Source of the DNA: Sphingopyxis sp. JAI108
GTDB lineage: Bacteria > Pseudomonadota > Alphaproteobacteria > Sphingomonadales > Sphingomonadaceae
Direction of reading: 5' to 3'
Assembly: GCF_013410105.1 (NCBI RefSeq)
Contig: NZ_JACCCJ010000001.1
Span: 1,240,001-1,304,000, forward strand
Length of the DNA: 64,000 bases
A program made the position numbers and the translations under genes. Of this stretch, positions 8,297 to 15,895 are shown piece by piece. Positions within the stretch are counted from its first letter, which is position 1. Each line of letters opens with the position of its first letter. The notes under the pieces were generated by a model that was given only the letters and a program-made list of their open reading frames with translations, was not told the origin of the DNA and did no database searches.

Positions 8297-9208
8297 CTAA
8301 AAGGTGGCGAGCAGCGCCATCACGACGCCGCCGACGACGAGCAGCAGCCCGACGATCTCGTGCCACCGCACCGGCTCGCGCAGGTAGAAATGCGCAAAGC
8401 CGATCGTGAACACGACCTCGACCTGCCCGACGATCCGCACCAGCGCCGCAGGTGCCGCGGCGAAGCCGATATACCAGCAGGCTGAGCCGAGCGCCGACAG
8501 CAGCCCGACCTGGCTCGAATTGCGCCACGTCCGGAAAACCGCGCGCAGGGTATCGCGGTCGCGCAGCGCGACCCAGAGGATGTGCAGTCCGGTCTGGATT
8601 GCCATCACGACGACGAGCGTGACGAGCGCCGATCCGACCAGGTCGATATCTTCCAGTTCGGCGGTCGCGAGTTTCACGGCGATCGCCGCGAGCGCGAACA
8701 TCGATCCCGCGCCGAGCCCGCACAGCGCCGCCGGCTGGCCGAACGCGCGCCTGAGCTCGCGCGCCGAAACCCCGCGTCCGGCGAGCGCGAGCACCAGCAC
8801 GCCCGCAACCCCGGCGACGATCCCGATCCATGCGAGCAGCGGCAATCGCTCGCCAAGGAACAGCGCGGTGACGAGCGCCGCCTGCACCGCTTCTGTCTTG
8901 GAAAAGGCGGTGCCGACGACGAAGCCGCGATGCCCGAAAGCCATGATCAGCAGGATCGTTCCCGCCATTTGCGTGATTGCCCCCGCGACGGTGAAGGCCG
9001 CGAAAGCCGCACCGAATATCGGGACGGCGTCGCGCTGGATCGTCAGCCAGATGGTGGCGAAGGCAAGGGCGAAGGGAACGCCGTAAAGGTAGCGGATCAG
9101 CCCCGCGCCGCTGACGCTGAGCTCGGCGCGCAGGCGCTGTTGCAATGCGGTGCGCCAGGCCTGGAACAGGCCGCCAAACAGCGATGCGGGAAGCCAGATG
9201 GGATTCAT
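8297..9208 (-). CDS. EamA/DMT-superfamily transporter
   Basis: Integral inner-membrane protein of 303 residues with about ten hydrophobic segments in two homologous halves, ending GLLLVVGGVVMALLATF. The pattern (IRYLYGVPFALAFATIWL, FVVGTAFSKTEAVQAALVTALFLGERLPLLAWIGI, FAHFYLREPVRWHEIVG) matches the drug/metabolite transporter EamA family. The second half keeps the typical LxEP/LREP motif. Substrates cannot be predicted. It stands alone on the minus strand, 50 bp from the HMG-CoA-lyase-like stop codon, and its upstream region is shared with the acyl-CoA dehydrogenase gene at 9448. Confidence 0.88.
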   Translation of the reverse strand: MNPIWLPASLFGGLFQAWRTALQQRLRAELSVSGAGLIRYLYGVPFALAFATIWLTIQRDAVPIFGAAFAAFTVAGAITQMAGTILLIMAFGHRGFVVGTAFSKTEAVQAALVTALFLGERLPLLAWIGIVAGVAGVLVLALAGRGVSARELRRAFGQPAALCGLGAGSMFALAAIAVKLATAELEDIDLVGSALVTLVVVMAIQTGLHILWVALRDRDTLRAVFRTWRNSSQVGLLSALGSACWYIGFAAAPAALVRIVGQVEVVFTIGFAHFYLREPVRWHEIVGLLLVVGGVVMALLATF

Positions 9209-9284
9209 GTCCTACTTCCGCGCCGCGCCGCGTCCCCGATTCGTTCCCAGCCCTGCATCGCTTTGCCATGCAATACTTTTATTG

Positions 9285-9297
9285 CTAAGTATATGAG
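9285..9297. promoter_or_regulatory. AGTATA-type site, putative operator
   Basis: CTAAGTATATGAG lies in the divergent gap between the DMT transporter and the acyl-CoA dehydrogenase. It shares CTAAGTATA with the complement of the 7278-7290 site. An inverted half ATACTT at 9273-9278 pairs with AAGTAT at 9288-9293. It is a weaker member of the three-site family and may double as a -10 region. Confidence 0.3.
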
Positions 9298-9398
9298 ACA
9301 GTCTCCGGAAGCGCGGGGCGCATCCGTCCGGGTGACCTGCCACACCAATCAGCTAGACCCGCGCCGCTCCACGCGGCACAAACGGTGCGGGAGAGCAA

Positions 9399-9446
9399 AT
9401 GACACATACCGACCAACAGCCGCGCCCCGCCGCTCCGGCCTTCTGA
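9399..9446 (+). CDS. Possible 15-codon leader ORF
   Basis: ATG 9399 follows a good ribosome-binding sequence (CGGGAGAG) and encodes MTHTDQQPRPAAPAF. It stops at TGA 9444-9446, one base before the ATG of the acyl-CoA dehydrogenase (TGACATG). The dehydrogenase itself has no visible Shine-Dalgarno sequence, so translation may be coupled through this mini-ORF. It is too short to judge by coding bias and may be fortuitous. Confidence 0.35.
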   Translation: MTHTDQQPRPAAPAF

Positions 9447-9447
9447 C

Positions 9448-10470
9448 ATGGCTGCCCTCGACCTTCCGCTCTGCGAAGATCAGCGCATGCTTCAGGAAAG
9501 CGTCCAGCGTTTCCTCGCCGACCATGCGCGCCCCGGCTGGCGCGACCTGTCCGCGTCGCTCGGCCTCGCCGGGATTGCGCTGCCCGAAAATGTTGGCGGT
9601 TTCGGCGGCGGTCCGATCGACATCGCGCTCGTGATGGCCGAGCTTGGCCCGGCGCTCGCGGGCGCCGACTGGCTGTCGCACGTCGCGGCGAGCGCGCTTC
9701 TCGCGCGCGTTGCGCCCGCGCATCCGGCGCTTGGCGATCTGGCGGCGGGCCGGCGCCGCATCGCGATCATCTGCGCCGCCTCGACCGCCGCGATGCCGGC
9801 CGTCGAGGACGGGCTCGTGCGCGGCTGCGCCGCCCTGGTCGCAGGCGCGGCGGAAGCCGACCTGCTGCTGCTCGCAAGCGAAGAGGCGCTGCTGCTCATC
9901 GCCGCCGACGGCGGCAAGGTTGAACAGCGGCATCGCATCATGCACGACGGCAGCGTGTCGGCTGATCTAGCCTTCACACTCAAGCCAGGCGATGCGAGCT
10001 TGCTTGCGGATGGGGACAAGGCGCGTGGCCTGACCGATTATGCGAACGACCTGATCCTCGCCGGGCGCTGCGCCGAGGCGGTGGGTCTGATACAGCATAT
10101 GATCGCCGACAGCGTCGATTACCTTGGGCAGCGCAAGCAGTTCGGTATGGCGATCGGTCGTTTCCAGTCGCTCCGCCACCGCGCCGCCGACATGCAGCTT
10201 GCGGCGATGAAGGCGGCAGCGCTGACGGAGGTGGCGATCGTCGCCGTCGATCAGGATCGCGCCGACCGGGCGCAGGCGGTGAGCGCGGCGTGTATCGAGG
10301 TCGGCGACGCGGTGCGGATCGCCGGCGAGAGTGCCGTGCAAATCCACGGCGCGATGGGATTGACCGAGGAACTCAGCCTCGGCGGGCATTTCAAACGTGC
10401 ACTGGCGATCGCGGCGGCATTCGGTCCGCGCGGCGGTCACCTCGTGCGCTTTGCCGAGGTGGCGTCCTAG
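9448..10470 (+). CDS. Acyl-CoA dehydrogenase family protein, short form
   Basis: Flavoprotein dehydrogenase-like subunit of 340 residues, shorter than the roughly 380-400 residues of a complete acyl-CoA dehydrogenase. The N-terminus MAALDLPLCEDQRMLQESVQRFLADHARPG and LGLAGIALPENVGGFGGGPIDIALVMAELG are typical. The middle beta domain is reduced. The C-terminal helical domain has DYLGQRKQFGMAIGRFQSLRHRAADM and the FAD-contacting IHGAMGLTEELSLG. The catalytic Glu of complete enzymes is not obvious. Short forms commonly pair with a full-length partner as heterotetramers in steroid or side-chain degradation. The likely partner is the convergent gene at 10467-11597, whose stop codon overlaps this one. 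Confidence 0.85.
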   Translation: MAALDLPLCEDQRMLQESVQRFLADHARPGWRDLSASLGLAGIALPENVGGFGGGPIDIALVMAELGPALAGADWLSHVAASALLARVAPAHPALGDLAAGRRRIAIICAASTAAMPAVEDGLVRGCAALVAGAAEADLLLLASEEALLLIAADGGKVEQRHRIMHDGSVSADLAFTLKPGDASLLADGDKARGLTDYANDLILAGRCAEAVGLIQHMIADSVDYLGQRKQFGMAIGRFQSLRHRAADMQLAAMKAAALTEVAIVAVDQDRADRAQAVSAACIEVGDAVRIAGESAVQIHGAMGLTEELSLGGHFKRALAIAAAFGPRGGHLVRFAEVAS

Positions 10471-11597
10471 CCGAGCATCGCCCGCGCGATCAGGTCGCGC
10501 TGGATTTCGTTCGATCCGGCATAGATGGTCGCGGCGCGATCGTTGAGGTAGCGCGGGACCGCGACCGCCAGATCGGCGGGCGCCTGCCCGTCGGCGTCGG
10601 CCCATGCCGCATAGCCGGCGAGCTCGCATGCCAGCGTGTCGATGCGCTGCGCTGCCTCGGTCCCGAGGATCTTGAGCGCCGAGGCATAGAGCGCCGCGCT
10701 GCCGCCTACGCCGCGCATCGCTTTCAGCTCGAGTGCCTGCAGCGCCTTGAGCGTCACTGCCTCGCGGTCGAGCTGCGCGCGAAGTGCGGGGTCGATGTCG
10801 TGATGCGCACGCAGCCGTTCGAGCCGACCGATCAGCCCCGGCGCATATTTGCCGCCGCGCTCGAACGTCAGCAGGTGCTTCGCGACCGACCAGCCCTCAT
10901 TCTCGTCGCCGAGCCGGTTTGCCTGCGGCACGCGCACATCGTCGAAGAAGACCTGGTTGAACTCATGATCGCCAGCGAGTGTGCGGATTGGCTCGACGCT
11001 GATCCCCGGCGTTGCCATGTCGAGCAGCAGGAAGCTGATACCCGCCTGCGGCTTGCCTTCGTTCGACGTCCGCACCAGCGCGAACATGCGGTTCGCGAAA
11101 TGTGCGTGCGTGGTCCAGATCTTCGAACCGTTCAGCACATAGTCGGCGCCATCGGGCACGGCCCGTAATTGCAGCGCGGCAAGATCGGATCCCGCGCCGG
11201 ATTCGGAAAAGCCCTGGCACCAATAATCCTCGCCCGACAATATGCGCGGCAGATAATGGGCGCGCTGTTCCGGGCTGCCATAGTGCATGATCACTGGCGC
11301 CACCATTTTCAGGCCCATCGGCGCCAGGTTCGGCGCGCCGGCGCCCGCGCATTCGGCGGCGAAGATATAGCGCTCGATCTCGCTCCACCCGGGACCGCCG
11401 AACTCGGCGGGCCAGTCGGGCGCGGCCCAGCCCTGGGCATGAAGGATGCGCTGCCAGGGCAGCGAGATATCGGGGTCGATGAAGACGCTCGTTGCGCGCG
11501 CTGCGCCGCGGCGGACGTTCTCGGGCAGATGCGTCGCGAGAAAGGTGCGAACCTCGTCGCGAAAGGCCGTCAACGCCGGGTCGTTCAGCATGTCCAT
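10467..11597 (-). CDS. Acyl-CoA dehydrogenase family protein
   Basis: Full-length acyl-CoA dehydrogenase-like flavoprotein of 376 residues that desaturates an acyl-CoA ester. Segments seen are WAAPDWPAEFGGPGWSEIERYIFAAE, the FAD/substrate region WCQGFSESGAGSDLAALQLRAV, the lid FNQVFFDDVRVPQANRLGDENEGW, and the C-terminal GSNEIQRDLIARAMLG. GSNEIQ is characteristic of the heteromeric alpha-like subunits. ATG 11597 is used; ATG 11591 is an alternative. Its last bases overlap the stop codon of the short dehydrogenase gene, an unusual tail-to-tail arrangement for two probable subunits. The LuxR gene lies upstream on the same strand with a 49-bp gap and may be co-transcribed. Confidence 0.9.
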   Translation of the reverse strand: MDMLNDPALTAFRDEVRTFLATHLPENVRRGAARATSVFIDPDISLPWQRILHAQGWAAPDWPAEFGGPGWSEIERYIFAAECAGAGAPNLAPMGLKMVAPVIMHYGSPEQRAHYLPRILSGEDYWCQGFSESGAGSDLAALQLRAVPDGADYVLNGSKIWTTHAHFANRMFALVRTSNEGKPQAGISFLLLDMATPGISVEPIRTLAGDHEFNQVFFDDVRVPQANRLGDENEGWSVAKHLLTFERGGKYAPGLIGRLERLRAHHDIDPALRAQLDREAVTLKALQALELKAMRGVGGSAALYASALKILGTEAAQRIDTLACELAGYAAWADADGQAPADLAVAVPRYLNDRAATIYAGSNEIQRDLIARAMLG

Positions 11598-11646
11598 AGT
11601 CCCGGCTTAGGCTCTTGGCCGATGCCGCGCCAAGCTGGCACCTGCA

Positions 11647-12396
11647 TCAGGCGGCGCGCGCGCCGACGAAGCCGAGCCCGGCGGCGATCTGGATCGACTG
11701 GGCGCGACCGGTCGCGCCGAGCTTGCCCGCGGCGTTGCGCAAGTGGAAGCGCACCGTCGACACCGACAGCGACAGGATGATGCCGATCTCGCCGTCGGTC
11801 TTGCCCGCCGCTGCCCAACGCAGGCATTGCACCTCGCGCCGCGTCAGCGTCTGCGGCACGGTGGCGTTGCGCGGGCGGCCGCGCGCCTCGTTGTGCGTCG
11901 CGACCAGCTTGACCGCAAGGTTGTGGAGATGCCCGGCTTGTTCGGCGAAGACCGCCTCCACCCCGATCGGCTCGCGCGAGCACCAGAAGACCGCGCCGAC
12001 CAGCCCGCGCGGCAGATGCACCGGCGCGATGATCGCCTCGCCGAAATTGGGCGTGTTCCGAGCCTGCGAACAGTCGACCTCGTCGAGAAGGTGCGTCGGA
12101 CGCCACGTGCCGAGGCGCCCGTCGCTGTAGTAGAAGGGTTCGGCGGCGAGGCGCGCAGCGGTGAGGAAGGCGAGTTGCAGCGCGAGCTTGCGGTCGCGCC
12201 AATAGGCATAGCTCGGATCAACCCAGTGAAAGCTGGTTTCGGCGTAGGGGCGGCCTTCCTCGTCGCTCATCGGTTCGGGGTCGCCAAGGTCCGCTTGCGC
12301 CGCGACATAGGGAAGGCCGATCGCATCGCCCGCGGCTTGCACCGCCGCTACGAGCGCAGGCATCTCCGCCCAGCATTCGGCCCTCTGATCGGTCAC
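11647..12396 (-). CDS. LuxR-family transcriptional regulator
   Basis: Protein of 249 residues from GTG 12396, preceded by AGGAGGGAC. The N-terminal part (about 1-165) resembles an autoinducer-binding/GAF-like fold: FHWVDPSYAYWRDRKLALQLAFLTAARL, then IIAPVHLPRGLVGAVFWCS. The C-terminal helix-turn-helix (about 185-240) reads LTRREVQCLRWAAAGKTDGEIGIILSLSVSTVRFHLRNAAGKLG. No luxI-like synthase is present, so it would be a solo regulator. The next gene on the other strand is a TonB receptor, and the gap carries a CTG-N10-CAG element. Regulation by a small ligand of the catabolic pathway, rather than by a homoserine lactone, is equally possible. Confidence 0.85.
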   Translation of the reverse strand: MTDQRAECWAEMPALVAAVQAAGDAIGLPYVAAQADLGDPEPMSDEEGRPYAETSFHWVDPSYAYWRDRKLALQLAFLTAARLAAEPFYYSDGRLGTWRPTHLLDEVDCSQARNTPNFGEAIIAPVHLPRGLVGAVFWCSREPIGVEAVFAEQAGHLHNLAVKLVATHNEARGRPRNATVPQTLTRREVQCLRWAAAGKTDGEIGIILSLSVSTVRFHLRNAAGKLGATGRAQSIQIAAGLGFVGARAA

Positions 12397-12416
12397 GCCC
12401 GCGTCCCTCCTTTATC

Positions 12417-12432
12417 CTGACACAGGTGTCAG
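12417..12432. promoter_or_regulatory. lux-box-like inverted repeat
   Basis: CTGACACAGGTGTCAG is a 7-bp perfect inverted repeat around a 2-bp centre and fits the CTG-N10-CAG core of lux boxes. It lies between the divergent LuxR-type gene (start 12396) and TonB receptor gene (start 12535), just upstream of the LuxR gene's ribosome-binding site. It is likely the binding site of that regulator, with autoregulation and control of the receptor. Confidence 0.55.
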
Positions 12433-12534
12433 CTTGCTCGCCCCGCCGCAATCCTTTGTTCTGTCACGGTCCGGTTCGCGCGACGCTCGCACAAAGACGA
12501 GCCGCGGGACAAGGTGTTTGAGAGAGGATGAGTG

Positions 12535-14982
12535 ATGAAAGCAATGCGTATCTTGCTGGGCGCGGGTTCGGCGATGGGGCTCGTTCTGGCGGCGCCTGCT
12601 TTTGCCGCCGGGGAAGGCGCGCCCGACGGCGTCGCGGCCGAAGGCGACATCATTGTCACCGCACAGCGCCGCGCGGAGTCGATGAACGACGTCGGTATGG
12701 CGATCCAGGCGGTCGATGGCGAAACGCTGGAAAATCTGCGCGTCACCGACATGCGCGATCTGACTGCGGTCGCGCCGAGCTTCACCGTTTCGCAAAGCTA
12801 TCAGGGCGTGCCTACCTATACGCTGCGCGGAATCGGCTTCAACACGATCAACCTCTCCTCGACCTCGACCGTCGGCACCTATGTCGATGAAGTCGCTTAT
12901 GCCTATCCGATCATGAACACCGGACCGGTGATGGACCTCGAGCGCGTCGAGGTGCTCAAAGGCCCGCAGGGCACGCTCTATGGGCGCAACACAACGGCGG
13001 GCCTGATCAACTTCATCACCGCCAAGCCGACCGACAGTTTGGAGGGGAGCGTCAAGGCCGACCTCGGCAATTACCAGACCTATAATATAGGCGGCCATAT
13101 TTCGGGCCCGCTCGGCGAAGGCGTCGCGGCGCGCATCGCGTTCCGCAGCGAAAATAGCGACAAGGGCTGGCAGGTCAGCAACACGCGGGACGAACGGCTC
13201 GGCGAGGTCGACAAGCTGGGCATCCGCGGCTCGCTTGCGATCGATCCGGCGCCGGGAACGCATTTCGACCTTTCCGTAACCTGGTGGCGCAACAGGTCGG
13301 ATACCGTCGCGGGGCAGGGGATCGGCTTCACGCCTGCGACCGACCCCGTCACCGGCACCAGCAATTCGCGCTTCTTCAACGCGCCGGGGCTCGCCGATTA
13401 TATCGCGCACAATTTCCCGACCAAGGCAAGCCAGGCCGACTGGGCGCCCGAAGCTGCGCGCTCTGCCGACATCGGCTCGGGGCTCGGCCTCGATGGCCCG
13501 CTCGCCGAGGACAATCGCTTCTGGGGGCTCAAGCTGCGCTGGGATCAGGATCTCGGTGAAACGACGAAGCTCGTTTCGCTGACGAGCTATAATGATTTCA
13601 GGCGCAACGCGCTCTCCGACTGGAGCGGCGCGCCGTTCGAAATCCTGCTCCAGAACACCGTCGGGCGGATCAAGAGCTTCGCTCAGGAACTGCATCTGGA
13701 AGGCGAAAGCGGCGCGGTCAACTGGCTCGTCGGCGCCTATTATGCGAACGACCGGATCATCGATTCCAACCGCACCTTGCTGGGCCAGAACGCCAACGTC
13801 GGGCTCATTCGCGGCGCGGGTGTGCCCTTGCTCGGAACCCCGTTCAATTCGGGTGGCTATACGCCGACCGAACTCAGCCAGGCTTTCCGCACCTATGAGG
13901 ACTTCGGTCGTATCCGGACCAAGACGTGGAGCATTTTCGGCAACGCCGATGCCGAACTGACCGAGCAGGTGAAGCTGACGGTCGGGGTGCGCTATACCAA
14001 GGACAAGCAGCGCTACAATGGCTGCTCGCGCGATTTCAACGGCAATATGCTGCCCAACGTCAACGTCGTGAACCGCGCGCTCTATTTCCAGACCTATGGC
14101 GTCCTCGCGCCCGAAATCGCGGCGGGTCAGTGCAACACATTCGATCCTGCGACGGGCACTTTCGGCGAGGTGCAGTCGCTGCTCAAGGAAGACAATCTCG
14201 CGTGGCGTGTCGCACTCGACTGGTCGCCGAATGACGACACCCTGATGTATGTGTCGGTATCGCGCGGCTATAAATCGGGGACGACGCCGATCAACGCCGC
14301 GAACCTCGCGCGCCAGAATGCACCGGTGAAGCAAGAGAAACTGACCGCCTACGAAGTCGGCGTGAAGGCGACGCTCGCCAACCGCGCGGTGCAGGCCAAT
14401 CTCTCGGCCTTCTACTATGATTATCGCGACAAGCAGATCAGCACCTATTTCGCCGACCCGATCTACACCGCATTGTCGCGCCTCGATAATGTCCCCGACA
14501 GCGAGGCCTATGGGGTCGAAGGCGAACTGACGATCCGGCCGGCGACGGGGCTGACTCTCGCCGCCAACGCGCTGTGGCTGAAGACGCGGATCAATGATTA
14601 CAACGGCACCAACGCGGCCGGCCAGCCGGAAAATTTCGACGGCGCCGAATTCATCTATAGCCCGAAATTCCAGGGTAGCATCACGATCGCCTATGACACG
14701 CCGGTCAGCGAGGCGATCAGCCTGACGGGCGCGGTCAGCGCGCGATACCAGAGCAAGTCGAATACGATCTTCGAGGATCTCGATCTCTACAAGGTCGATG
14801 CCTATGGTACCGTCAATGCGAGCCTTGGCCTTCGGCATGAAAGCGGCTGGTCGGTATCGCTGTGGGCGAAGAATCTGCTCGACAGATATTATTGGTCGGC
14901 GGTCGCGAGCAACGCCAATGTTGTCGTGCGTTTCGCCAACCAGCCGCGAACCTATGGGCTGACCGTCGGTTACGACTTCTAA
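12535..14982 (+). CDS. TonB-dependent receptor
   Basis: Outer-membrane receptor of 815 residues starting at ATG 12535; an adjoining GTG in frame is ignored because AGAGAGGA is better spaced to the ATG. Signal peptide to about AFAAG, TonB-box-like DIIVTAQRRAESMNDVGMAI, plug with YTLRGIGFNTINL and MDLERVEVLKGPQGTLYGRNTTAGLINFIT, and a barrel ending NQPRTYGLTVGYDF with the terminal aromatic residue used by the Bam machinery. It is divergent from the LuxR regulator and followed after 13 bp by an MpaB-type oxygenase gene, so import and first oxidation of one substrate may be coupled. Confidence 0.95.
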   Translation: MKAMRILLGAGSAMGLVLAAPAFAAGEGAPDGVAAEGDIIVTAQRRAESMNDVGMAIQAVDGETLENLRVTDMRDLTAVAPSFTVSQSYQGVPTYTLRGIGFNTINLSSTSTVGTYVDEVAYAYPIMNTGPVMDLERVEVLKGPQGTLYGRNTTAGLINFITAKPTDSLEGSVKADLGNYQTYNIGGHISGPLGEGVAARIAFRSENSDKGWQVSNTRDERLGEVDKLGIRGSLAIDPAPGTHFDLSVTWWRNRSDTVAGQGIGFTPATDPVTGTSNSRFFNAPGLADYIAHNFPTKASQADWAPEAARSADIGSGLGLDGPLAEDNRFWGLKLRWDQDLGETTKLVSLTSYNDFRRNALSDWSGAPFEILLQNTVGRIKSFAQELHLEGESGAVNWLVGAYYANDRIIDSNRTLLGQNANVGLIRGAGVPLLGTPFNSGGYTPTELSQAFRTYEDFGRIRTKTWSIFGNADAELTEQVKLTVGVRYTKDKQRYNGCSRDFNGNMLPNVNVVNRALYFQTYGVLAPEIAAGQCNTFDPATGTFGEVQSLLKEDNLAWRVALDWSPNDDTLMYVSVSRGYKSGTTPINAANLARQNAPVKQEKLTAYEVGVKATLANRAVQANLSAFYYDYRDKQISTYFADPIYTALSRLDNVPDSEAYGVEGELTIRPATGLTLAANALWLKTRINDYNGTNAAGQPENFDGAEFIYSPKFQGSITIAYDTPVSEAISLTGAVSARYQSKSNTIFEDLDLYKVDAYGTVNASLGLRHESGWSVSLWAKNLLDRYYWSAVASNANVVVRFANQPRTYGLTVGYDF

Positions 14983-14995
14983 GGAGGCCATCAAC

Positions 14996-15895
14996 GTGGC
15001 GCGTTTGCCGATGCCGACCGACTATCTGGGGACCGCGATCGATTTCGCCGCGCCGACTGGCGAACCTGCGCTGCTCGCGCCCGACAGCGTCCAGTGGCGC
15101 GTGTACAAGAATCCGATCGCGCTCGGCATCGGCGGCATCGCGGCGGTGCTGCTCGAATTCGCCGAGCCGCGCATCCGGTCGGGGGTGTGGGACCATTCAA
15201 CCTACAAGACCGATCCGATCGCCCGCTCGCGCCGCACCGGTCTCGTCGCCATGCTCGCCTGTTATGGGTCCGCAAGCGCCGCGAAGGAGGTGATCGGCAA
15301 GGTCAACCGCATGCACGGCAAGGTGAAAGGCGAAACGCCGGTGGGGGAGAGATATCGCGCGATGGACCCGCTCCTGCTCGACTGGGTCGCGGCGACGGCT
15401 TCCTATGGTTTCCTGATGGCCTATGATCGTTTCGTCCACCCGCTGAGCGATGCCGACAAGGACCGCTTCATGCGCGACGGCGATGCGATCGGGCGCGAGT
15501 TCGGCGCGCGTCGCACCCCGCCAACGGTGGCTGCGTTCATGGACATGATGGCCGAACTCGAACCGCGCTTGGAGCCGCATCCGATCATCTTCGAATTCCT
15601 CGATATTATCCAGTCGGGCCGCGCTGCGCCGGGCGTGCCGCGTTTTCTGCATCGCGCCATCGCCCGCGCGTCGGTGTCGCTGCTGCCCGATCATATCCGG
15701 CACAAGCTGGCGCTTGGAACCCGCTACGACCTGACGCGGCGCGACCGCGCCGCGCTGCGCATCGCCGGCCGGCTCGCCGACCGACATGTCGATCGTGCGG
15801 CGCCGCATTGTCAGGCGAGCGTCCGCCTCGGCCTGCCGCATGATTTCCTGTTCAGATCACCCGCCCAGCAGCGGCTCTTGCTTGCCGCCGCTTAG
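14996..15895 (+). CDS. Oxygenase MpaB family protein (DUF2236)
   Basis: Protein of 299 residues from GTG 14996 with AAGGAGG upstream. It shows the DUF2236/MpaB pattern: GGIAAVLLEFAEPRIRSGVWDHSTYKTDPIARSRRTGLVAMLACYGSASAA, then HGKVKGETPVGERYRAMDP and a LLLDWVAATASYGFLMAYDRF helix. The family includes the fungal MpaB prenyl side-chain oxygenase and bacterial latex-clearing protein, both heme b enzymes that cleave C=C bonds; many bacterial members are uncharacterised. The conserved H-S-x(8)-R-x-x-R-T region is present. It lies 13 bp after a TonB receptor gene. Its stop codon overlaps that of the convergent amidohydrolase gene. Confidence 0.82.
   Translation: MARLPMPTDYLGTAIDFAAPTGEPALLAPDSVQWRVYKNPIALGIGGIAAVLLEFAEPRIRSGVWDHSTYKTDPIARSRRTGLVAMLACYGSASAAKEVIGKVNRMHGKVKGETPVGERYRAMDPLLLDWVAATASYGFLMAYDRFVHPLSDADKDRFMRDGDAIGREFGARRTPPTVAAFMDMMAELEPRLEPHPIIFEFLDIIQSGRAAPGVPRFLHRAIARASVSLLPDHIRHKLALGTRYDLTRRDRAALRIAGRLADRHVDRAAPHCQASVRLGLPHDFLFRSPAQQRLLLAAA

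Noticed and set aside
12412-14994. An 860-codon open frame antisense to the TonB receptor
   Set aside because: High GC content keeps the antisense frame open; the plus-strand receptor has all motifs and a ribosome-binding site.
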